Of a stretch of DNA of 64,000 bases, positions 55,200-64,000 are shown piece by piece. Source of the DNA: Desarmillaria ectypa (lineage: Eukaryota > Basidiomycota > Agaricomycetes > Agaricales > Physalacriaceae); the NCBI GenBank assembly GCA_030407005.1, contig JAUDYN010000003.1:3782001-3846000 (forward strand). Reading direction: 5' to 3'. Within the stretch, counting starts at the first letter, position 1. Each line of letters starts with the position of its first letter. The notes beneath the pieces are model-generated. The model ran no database searches. It saw nothing but the letters and a program-made list of their open reading frames with translations, and was not told the DNA's origin. The translations under genes and the position numbers were made by a program.

Positions 55200-56887
55200 T
55201 TACCCCCTTGTTAAAGCAGTCATCCTGACTGCTAAGATTCTTCTTCAGAGGTGTCGAGTTGTGATAAAACTTGATTGATCCAGTACTGGTCAATCAAGTT
55301 TTTCCATACTTTTTTGTCCAGGTTGATAATCTATTTTTGATATCCATTCTTGCATTGAGCAAGGTATGTGACATTGCCACTGTCAGAGTATTCATGGTCC
55401 AATATCTTGACCACTATCTTGTCTTTGGTTATGATTTTTGGAATATATAAGGCATGGTTTACACTAGCCTTGTATTCTTCAATCACTTCTGTTGCATTTG
55501 ACATTTCTGTTTCTCGGACCCAGGAATTGTATTCTCTGGTCCATCCCTTCCACTTGACAAGATAATCCATGACTTCCCTAGATGGTTGTCCTCTTTTGGA
55601 ATGTACTTGACAAGTGTGCAAGTCTAGGATTTCTTCAATTTCATATTCTTCTTGACTGTCGATGAGGTCTGAAGGAGGAGGAGGCAGTTGTTGCTGATTT
55701 GTGAATGAAGGCGTGATATAGGGAGTCAACAACTTCTTGTTGAATCGGGGATGTATCTTCCAATGGGGTGGCAGTTTTAGCTTGTATGCTGCCATTCCTG
55801 ATTTTTCAATGATTTCAAATGGTCCTGTTCATTTGTTGTCAAGTTTCTTCTTTGGTCATGGAAGATGAAGGTTGGCAGTGTTGAGCCAGACCTTGTCACT
55901 GATTTGGTATTCTTGGGGTGATTGCTTTCTCTTGTCATGTTGCATCTCCATTTGTGTTGCTGCTTTTTTCAGAGCATTGTGAACTTCTTTGTGTACTTTG
56001 GCCATTGTTTCTGTGAATTCTACAGCTGTAGGATTGGTGAAACTGGTCTTTTGAATAGGCTTAGGAATGAGTCAGGGGTTCTATCCATATAGGATCATAA
56101 ATGGGCTTTTGCTGGTGGCAGCATGAACTCTGTTGTTATGAGCAAATTCTGTGAGAGGGAGCCATGCAGCCCAGTCTGTTTGGCAATGGTTGATAAAGAT
56201 GTGGAGATATTTTTCAACCTCTTGATTGACTTGTTCTGTCTGTCCATCTGTCTGTGGGTGATATGTGGTTGATGCATTTTGCATGATGTTCAACATCTGG
56301 TATAGTTCCTTCATGAAGGAGGACATGAATTGAGGTCCTCAATCTGAAATGACTACTTGTGGCATTCCATGCTTCGCATAAACATGATTTTGGAGCATAA
56401 GAGCCCATCCTTCTGCGGATAATTCTTTATTGCATGGAATGAGAATTATGTTCTTGGAGAAACAGTCCACAATGACAAGTAAAGCATCAAATCCCTCAGA
56501 TTCCAGAAGGCCAGTGACCATGTCTACAGAGATATGAGTCCAAGGGGCATCTGGAATTGTGTTGGGGTAAAGAGGGGCAGCCTTTGCCTGAGTGTCACTC
56601 TTCATCCTCTGACAGGTTTTGCATCCTTTGATGTAGGATTCAACATCTTTTTTCATCTTTGGCCACCAATATTCTCGTAGTATGAGTTCTTTGGTTTTGG
56701 CGATGCCTGGGTGTCCTGCTGTGATATGGTCATGGCATTGTGCAATGATTTCACCTTGTAGGAGTGTGTCTTGGGAATGTAGATATGCCCATCATACCAC
56801 AATATTTCATTTTCCTGAGTGATTCCTTGTTCATGGTTCAGGGATTTTTCAATTCCTTGATCTCATTGTTCTTTTTGTCAAGTTGTG
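54805..56887 (-). mobile_element. Gypsy-3, 3' part only, cut by Gypsy-4
   Basis: LTR 54805-55199 (TGTTATGACCCTG...AAAATCGTAACA), then minus-strand pol 3' part: the C-terminal domain ending at 55232, chromodomain (YLVKWKGWTREYNSWVRETE, about 55,520) and integrase (56081-56656, including GCKTCQR, DMVTGLLES, HPQTDGQTEQVNQEVE). Gypsy-4 begins at 56888, so the rest of Gypsy-3 should lie beyond the window. Confidence 0.88.
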
Positions 56888-57313
56888 TGTTAGGTACTGC
56901 CTTGGGCATGTGACTTGGGATGTCAGCTGATCTCTCTGGGCTGTTACGCATTCAAACAATCACCCATATAGAGAGATAGAAGCTTTAGTCTTTAGTGTGG
57001 TGCGAGTCAAGGAGTATATGATTGAATTTAAACAAGAGATAGAGTACAACTGTGTAGTTTACTCTACTTATATAGTATTTCTATGGCATTATATATATAG
57101 ATGAAATGCTAAAGTCCATGCACAAACGGTGTAGAAGTATGGTGGTCTGGGAGGATCATACAACCAATGGAAAACGTCTAGGGTGACAGACGGTGAGAAT
57201 GAGGGTGGTTACCAGCGAATATCTGGATATGAGTTGGATTTTGAGGATAGATTAGATGGATGAGTCACGGATATGACTTGGATAAGATAAGATAAATGGA
57301 AAAATTGTAACAT
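56888..57313 (-). repeat. Gypsy-4 3' LTR
   Basis: 426 bp. It contains TTTAAACAAGAGATAGAG on the plus strand (around 57037), the same self-primer partner as Gypsy-1. Confidence 0.92.
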
Positions 57314-57344
57314 TACCCCCTTGTTAAAGCAGTCATCCCAGCTG

Positions 57345-60300
57345 CTAAGGCTCTTCTACAGGGGTGTCGAACTGTGTTGCGATTTGACTGATCCAATACT
57401 GATCAATCAGTCTCTTCCATATTTCTTCATCTGGATTGATGATCCATTTGGTATATCCATCTTTTCTTTTGGCGAGGTAGGCTATGTCACCATGTTCTGA
57501 ATATTCATGGTCCAGTATCTTGACCACTATCTTGTTCTTGGTTGTGATTTTTGGAGTGTATACAGTGCGGTTTATGCTAGCCTGATACTCTTGGATCGCT
57601 TCCAAGGCATTTGTCATCTCATTTTCTCAAACCCATGAATTGTGTTCACAGGTCCATCCCTTCCACTTGACTAGGTAGTCTGTAACTTCCCTAGATGGTT
57701 GTCCTCTCTTGGATTGTACCTTTCTGGTGCGCGAGTCCAAGACTTCTTCAATTTCGTACTCTTCTTGACCATCAATGAGGTCCAGAGGAGGAGGCAGTGG
57801 TTGTTCTTGATTCGGGAATGAAGGTGCGACGTACAGGGTTAACAGTTTCTCGTTGAACTAGGGGTGAATCTTCCAGTGGGGCGGCAGTTTCAGCTTGTAT
57901 GCTGCTGCTCCTGATTTTTCAACGATCTCGAATGGTCCTGTTTGCTTGTCATCAAGCTTTTTCTTGGGTCTGGGAAGATGAAGGTTGGTGGTGTTGAGCC
58001 ATACTTTATCTCTGATTTGATATTCCTGTGGAGGCTGCTTTCACTTGTCATATTGTGCCTTCATTTGCACTGCTGCCTTTTCCAAGGCATCATGGACTTC
58101 CTTATGGACTTTGGCCATTGTTTCAGTAAAGTCTACAGCCATTGGGTTCACAAAGCTGGTCTTTTGAATTGACTTGGGTATGAGTCGGGGGTTTCATCCA
58201 TAAAGGACCATGAATGGACTTTTGCCCATGGCTGAATGAACTCGGTTGTTGTGGGCGAATTCTGCGAGGGGTAACCATGCTACCCAATCTGTCTGTTGAT
58301 GGTTGACAAAGATACGTAGGTATTTTTCAACCTCCTGGTTGACTCTCTTTGTCTGTCTGTCAGTTTGGGGATGGTATGCTGTCGAGGCATTCTGAGTGAT
58401 GTCCAGCATTCGGTAAAGTTCTTTCATGAATACGGAGATGAACTGGGGACCTCGGTCAGATATAACCACTTGCGGCATACCATGCTTTGCATAGACATGG
58501 TTGCGAAGCATCAGTGCCCATCCTTCAGCTGATAGCTCCTCATTACATGGAGTGAGGAGTATGTTCTTGGAGAATCAATCTACAATGACTAGTAGAGCAT
58601 CGAATCCTTCTGACTCTGGGAGTCCTGTTACCATGTCAACTGAAATGTGTGTCCATGGAGCATTGGGTATTGCATTCGGATGAAGGGGTGCAGCCTTAGC
58701 CTGCATATCACTTTTTGTTCATTGACAAGTCTCGCATCCCTTGATATAGGATTCGACATCTTTCTTCATCTTTGGCCACCAATACTTGCGAAGAACTAGT
58801 TCCTTGGTCTTGGTGATTCCTGGATGTCTGGCGGTGATATGATCATGAAATTGGGAAATGATTTCACCACGTAGGATCGAGTCATTAGGAATGTAGACTT
58901 GTCCATCATACCACAGGAGTTCCTTTTCCTGGGTAATTCCTCATTTGTGGTTGAGGGATTTCTCAATCCCGTGATCCCACTGGTTCTTCTGTCTTGTTGC
59001 ATCTCTTATACGCATGATTCTTTCTTTGGTTGTTGGTAATATCAATGCCCTGAAGTGTTCTGGAACTAGAATGACAATGTCTTGATTGTCTTCTTTTCCT
59101 TGATCATGATCATCTCGTCTGCTGAGAAGATCGGCCTTCTGATTCACAGTTCCAGCTTTATGTTGAAGAATAAAGTGGTATTCTGCCAATTCGGTGACCC
59201 ACCAAGCTTGTCAGCAGTTTAACTTCTGGGGTTTCCAGAAGTACTGGAGATTCTGGTGATCTGTCCAGATCTCGATGGTCTCTTTAGCACCCATGAGGTA
59301 ATGGCACCATTCTTTCAATGCTAGTATGATTGCTAGAAGCTTCTTGTCATAAATCTCATAATTGCGCTCAGTGACTGTGAGCACTTTTGACATGAAAGCT
59401 ACTGGCCTCCATTTGCCATCCTTTTCTTGACTTAGGACAGCTCCAATGGCTCCATCACTAGCATCCGCTTCCACTCAGAATTTTCCATCATCCGAGGGGA
59501 TCATAAGAACTACGTTTGTCATCATTAACTTCTTGAGTTGTGTAAATGCTTATTCTTGTTCTGATCCCCACGTCCAGTCTACCTTTCCGGTTAGCTGGGT
59601 AAGGGGATGCACGATCTTAGAGTAGTCCCTGATAAACTTCCAGTAGAAGTTTGTGAATCCTAAGAAGGACTGTAATTCCTTCTTCTTTATCGGAGTGGGC
59701 CATTCTGCTATGCTCGCAATCTTGACTGGGTCCATGCAAATGGCATCCTCACTGATGATTACCCCTAAATACTCAGTTTCAAGTACTTCGAACTCGCATT
59801 TCTCAGCTTTGAGGAACAGCTTGTTTTCTCAAAGATGTTGGAGTACTCATCGAACTATATCTCAGTGTTCAGACAAGGATTTCATGAAGATGAGAATGTC
59901 ATTGAGGTAAATTGTGACTTTTCCTCTGGTGATCAAATCCTTGAATATATTGTTCATCATCCACTGGAATGTGGCTGGTGAGTTTGTAAGTTCAAAGAAC
60001 ATAACCATTGGCTCAAAGAGTCCCCAGTTGGTTTGGAATGCTGCTTTCTCTTCATCTCCATCTCAAATATGGATATTGTTGTATCCCCATCAAACATCCA
60101 GCTTGGAGAAGTACTTGGCTCCATGTAGCTTGTCAATGAGCTCAGAGATCAGGGGAAGGGAATAACGATTCTTGATCATTATTTTGTTCAGTTTTTGGTA
60201 GTCCTGAATGGGTTGTAGCAAGCCATCCTTTTTCTTGACAAAGAAGAAGGGAGATGCAAATGGGGATTTCGAAGGATGAATTCGCCCTGAGTCTAAGTTC

Positions 60301-62399
60301 TCATCCAAGAACTTGTTCAATTGTTCTTGCTCATTTCTGTTGAGCAGATAAACTTTATAGTCTAGGGTTGATTTCACATTGGGGACCAGCTCGATTGCGT
60401 GGTCCCAGGGTCTTCTTTCTGGTAATTTGTCAAAGCTTTCCTTTGAGAACAGGTCTCTAAAGCTCTGATACTGAGGAGGCACAAGCTCCTCAAACATTTG
60501 TTTTGGTTTTTCTGTGTTTGCGGCTGCCGCCAATTTGTTCGCATGATGGACAGCACAAAGGATGATCTCTTCTTGCATGTTGATGGCAAGAATACTTTCA
60601 CCTTCCTCCAGCTCTTCGTCCCATCGATCTTCTTCATCTGCATCTGGCAGAGTGAAGTGGTTCTGAACGCAATGACATTGTCCAAATGTCAGGGTTCCCA
60701 CCTTCTAGTTGATGAAGGGGTTATGGCGTTTAAGCCAATCGTGGCCCAAGTATACGGTCTTAGAGCCCAAGTCAGTGACTGCAAGGTCAATTCATTCACT
60801 GTGGTCTCCGATGGTCATTCGGAGTTCCACAAATTCTGTAACATCGCCCACCTTATTGCACATTCCATTGGCATTATAGACTGGTATTGGGGCAGTGGCC
60901 TTCCTGGTGTCTAACTGGTGTTGTTGGACATAGGTTCGATTGATAGAGCTGCCTGTACAGCCACTATCCAACAATGCACAGGTTGTCAACGTCTGTTTTC
61001 CAGTACATGGGGAAAGCTGAATATCCACCAGAAAGTCTTGGCCTGAGCTTTTGGTACCGCAGATATAATGGATCGGTTTGTGTAATTCATAGAGCTGTTC
61101 TTGGGCTATACTCCCTCCCATTCTTAAGCTCTGAATGAGCTCATCGTTGATCTCTCCAAGTCATTTGGGGTGTACCCAAATGGAAAGAACCGCTTTGGCG
61201 ACTGCCAAATCCTTGGAGTTGTGAACTGCGCGCAAAGTCCAATCAATCCTGAATGGTCTAAACCATTGGAGATCGTTCTGCTTCCTCATATGTTCAGAAG
61301 ACTTGTCTTGCTCCCCAGTGCATTGGGGAACTTCCAGTGTTCTGTACTTCCCCTTGCATTCGGAAGTTTCTGATACCCCCTTGTTAGGATAGGTGTCAGG
61401 TTTGGTGCTTCCCCTTGCATTTGGAAGACCTTGAGTCATTGCTCCCCCTTGTACTCAGGAGTCTTTGGGTATCGGGGTACTGGCTTTGGATTGGCTGGTT
61501 TGCCAAATCCTAAAGGCAGTGTCATCCTCTTCATCGGGTACTTCGATGATGGTGGTTCTACTGAAATGCCCCCTTTTTACTGCCTGGGCGCTAGCAGGTT
61601 CCCGAGCATGGGATATCCTCTGGCGGAGCACAGCCACTGATGGGAATTTGTCAGCCAGCTTGCCTTCATATCCCTGGTCAGTGCTCCTGTGTTCTTCGGC
61701 CAGCATCACTTTTGACAGAGTTTGAAATTTCTTGGTCATTGACTCCCAGCTGGTGCTACCATCATGCCCATTGTTTGGGTACATCTGCCCCCTTTCTATC
61801 ACCTGGGCACTAGCGACTTCCTTCCTGTTGGCTTTGATCCTGTGACTCTCCGGTCTGGTGAGATACTCAGCCTCATCAGGTTTTCTACTCTCTGGACCAG
61901 TTTGTCTGGGGCTTCAGTCCTGGCCTTGGTTAGAGGTGCTATCCTGGTCCCCCGCTGACCCTGGTGAGGTGGATGGACTTGTCCCTCCACTCGAGGAGGG
62001 CACTGCAATGTTCGGACTTCTGGGAGGCCTGAGGGAGTCCCGCCTACTAGTTGCTGCCCATCACTGATTACTCAGTGGTGTACCCAGTGAGATAGGCTCA
62101 TTGGGCTTCGTGGCAGTGCCAGCACCATCTAGCAAGTCCTGCCGCTCAACCTCATCAGGGGATCGGGAATTGTCACTACAGATACTTGTGTCAGCATCTT
62201 CTAGGAGAATGATGTACCTGTTTTTTCTCGATTGTTGTTTGGTCTTTGGCTTCAGGGTCTGTGAAGTCATAGAATATTTATTCATATTTGTGCATAATTG
62301 TCTATGTTCATAATAATCAGTCTAACCCACGGAAGCTGAGAACTCACCTTTAGACTTGGTCAAGCAAGAGGAATCAAACCCTTGTCAACCTAGTCTTTT
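57345..62399 (-). pseudogene. Gypsy-4 Pol, near complete with scattered stops
   Basis: Order from high to low coordinates: linker, protease with LLDSGCTGSSINRTYVQQ (about 60,950), RT (59,550-60,701 plus neighbours; KKKDGLLQPIQDY), RNase H (59,211-59,474; DASDGAIGAVLSQ), integrase (58,194-59,189; VVISDRGPQF, HPQTDRQTKRVNQEVE, GKSPFMVLYG), chromodomain (about 57,600-57,700) and the C-terminal domain (57345-57617, KILDHEYSEHGDIAYLAKR). This copy retains the integrase region lost in Gypsy-1 and the Arg after SSIN. Confidence 0.87.
62358..62399 (-). promoter_or_regulatory. -1 frameshift signal of Gypsy-4
   Basis: GTA AAA GAC TAG, then the stem GGTTGA CAAGGG / CTCTTG C TTGACC with loop TTTGATTC, and an outer AGACT / AGTCT pair. 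Pairing survives CpG decay through G-U wobbles. Confidence 0.66.
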
Positions 62400-63010
62400 A
62401 CCTCCTCAACCTTGGAGGTGCTCGGCACCACTTCATCAGTGGGCCCCACATATCGCACAATGTTCTTCTCTTTTCTCTTAAGGCAATTCCTGCTCAAGTG
62501 CCCTTTTTCATTGCACGTGAAGCAGTGCCCCTTGGCTCATTGCCAGTCTAAGTCCATGGGCTTCCCTGCCCCTCCATATGTCATCCACCAACCAGTCCCA
62601 GCGTCATGACTGGTATTGGTGCCAGCAGTTGGCTTTGGGGCTGAGGAACTTGTTGCCCCAGTGGTGTTCTTGCCGCTGGGCTGCTGTTGTTGGGGACGTG
62701 GGCCCTGCTTCTGGCCATCCCAAGGTGTACTAGTGGTCTGGTCAAAGACTCATTTCTGCTGTCTCTCTTCATACATCTGGAGGATGTGTTCCTTCCACTC
62801 TGGATATGAGCGCGGGATGTTGATGCCCATGTTCGAGATGAAGGTCGTATAAGAACTGGGGACTCCCAGTCTCACTGCCTTCACCATGGTGCCATGCTCA
62901 GGGGCGAGTCAGGAAGTGGTCATGGGATTGCAACCAGGGTATCCAGAGGATGATTCAGATATATTTCATACTGGGGCTGGTGATAGTCCAGCCCACCATA
63001 ATAACCTGTA
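62390..63010 (-). pseudogene. Gypsy-4 Gag with large internal deletion
   Basis: The capsid C-terminal part and zinc-knuckle region are present (about 62,390-62,890). The sequence then jumps at about 62,893 from the MVKAVRLG-like segment straight to the DSPPEH-type segment, missing some 0.85-0.9 kb of coiled coil and capsid coding compared with Gypsy-1. Confidence 0.75.
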
Positions 63011-63029
63011 TCATAGGTTAACATATTGT

Positions 63030-64000
63030 ACTAGGGCTCTTGCCACCTTCAACCTCCATAGGTGCTGGAGGGTCCTCTCCAGTTCCCACTGCTCATTTGG
63101 ATCTTGGGGCCGAAGCCCTGAAAATAGATCTCCTGTGGAGGGGCGGAATATGCTCCAGTCACGGTTGGCGCGAATCCAGGCATTGATGATGTCAGCCTGA
63201 CTGGGGCCTTGGACTGGGACTCAAATGGGGTCCCCTCTGTTGAGGGCCAGCCACTCATCCATCTCAATTCTGGGCTTATCCCAGAGATCTCTCGCTTCGA
63301 CATCTCTTCATCGAACTTTCCATGCTGCGGTCCAGAAAGGACCGAAGAGTCTTCTATTGACCTCAGAGAGGTCGGGCCAGATGAAGTCCCCCCCATTTGG
63401 GTTGAAGGGGTCATCAGGGCATGGGGAGGGGCCAGGGTCAGGGCATCATACTCCCTGTCAGACTCGCTATTGGAGATTTTGATAACGGGGAGTGAGGAGG
63501 TGGAGATTGAGCCTCCTCATAGCCAGGTTTCATGGCCCCAGGGGCCATAGGGGTGGTTACGATCCATTGCAGGATTGTCAGGGTTTCAGGGTCCATGGAA
63601 GGACCCATTATCACTGTCCGGGGAGGGTGAGCGAGATCGTACTTGCCAGTGTTGCTGGCGGAGGGCAGGGGTTGTGGGACGAGGGGGTGGACCAGGGTAT
63701 GGGGGCGGGGCATCATCGAGCGCAACCTGAACATCCCGCGCATATTCTTGGGCTGCTGTGTAGGTGGCGGAGGGTCGTTCCATCTGGTACCGGAGTAGAA
63801 CTGCCTGTGCATTATGTGCATGGGCAGAGAAGGGCCCAGGAGTCAGGGGCCTCTCAGAATTCGTGCTCCTCTTGGAGGAGGAGGCAATGGTGAATCTTGC
63901 CCAGGGGTGGACAAGTGGTAATACCTCTCGTTCTCCCAGCTGGGTGGCAGGTAGCTCCCTGGGAAGCTCATGTTCAGGGGTGGTGGGTTAGGTCATCAAG
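63030..64000 (-). pseudogene. Gypsy-4 ORF1, 5' part beyond window
   Basis: Readable from the edge: ELPATQLGERE, HPWARFTIASSS, SAHAHNAQAVLLRYQMERP, AAQEYARDVQVALDDAPPPY (PPxY near 63,695), MDRNHPYGPWGHE, DPFNPNGGDFIWPDLSEV and EMDEWLALNRGDPI. It supplies the intact Arg codons at sites where Gypsy-1 has TGA. The membrane segment would lie just outside the window. Confidence 0.6.

Larger units (their letters stand above)
56888..64000 (-). mobile_element. Gypsy-4, chromovirus running past the right edge
   Basis: Its 3' LTR is 56888-57313 (TGTTAGGTACTGCC...AAATTGTAACA), preceded by TTGTG as candidate target duplication. The internal part runs in minus orientation to the window end, with Pol, Gag (internally deleted) and most of ORF1. 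It is closest to Gypsy-1 in LTR and protein sequence. The 5' LTR is expected shortly beyond 64,000. Confidence 0.92.

Overview
The window looks like nuclear DNA of a filamentous basidiomycete, probably an Agaricomycete; I cannot name the species. The host genes have many short introns (about 45-65 bp), belong to families typical of mushrooms (DUF6534-type seven-pass membrane protein, hydrophobin-like secreted protein, small secreted LEA/WHy-fold protein, XanA xanthine dioxygenase, Maf1), and alternate with nested LTR retrotransposons.

Layout. (1) 1-8.6 kb is a genic block: the 3' part of a membrane-protein gene, maf1, xanA, and a small cysteine-rich secreted protein. (2) 8.7-21.8 kb is one Ty1/Copia element (8730-21777, 298-bp LTRs) split by a complete Ty3/Gypsy chromovirus, Gypsy-1 (10040-18278, 424-bp LTRs, target duplication ATTTC), lying on the minus strand. 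(3) 21.8-26.9 kb is AT-rich, almost free of CpG, and holds a solo Gypsy LTR and part of a large inverted repeat. (4) 26.9-37.0 kb is a second genic block: a peroxisomal acyl-CoA oxidase-like gene, a hypothetical nuclear protein, the LEA-like secreted protein and the DUF6534 gene. (5) 37-64 kb is a nest of retroelements: a solo Copia LTR, a decayed Gypsy (Gypsy-D), a 1.36-kb TG...CA repeat (R) split by Gypsy-2 (43467-53186), a second R copy inside Gypsy-2, a Copia gag-protease fragment, Gypsy-3 (truncated by the next insertion), and Gypsy-4, which runs off the right edge.

The main interest is the Gypsy family. Comparing copies inside the window supports four features. First, an ORF upstream of canonical Gag carries an N-terminal membrane segment and a conserved PPxY motif. 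Second, a self-priming site of Tf1/sushi type: 14 nt just after the 5' LTR are the exact reverse complement of an LTR segment about 33 nt downstream of a TATA box, and the pairing co-varies between subfamilies. Third, a -1 gag-pol frameshift site (A-AAA-G) is followed by a covarying hairpin that begins at the gag stop. Fourth, the integrase ends in a chromodomain followed by a second, chromoshadow-like domain.

The second theme is CpG decay. Most differences between paired LTRs, and many premature stops, are CpG to TpG/CpA changes. The decay has sharp edges: one arm of an inverted repeat is decayed while its partner beyond about 26,936 keeps its CpGs, and the left Copia LTR keeps CpGs that the right LTR has lost. 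This is consistent with CpG methylation or RIP-like mutation confined to silent chromatin. All splice models and domain calls were made by eye.
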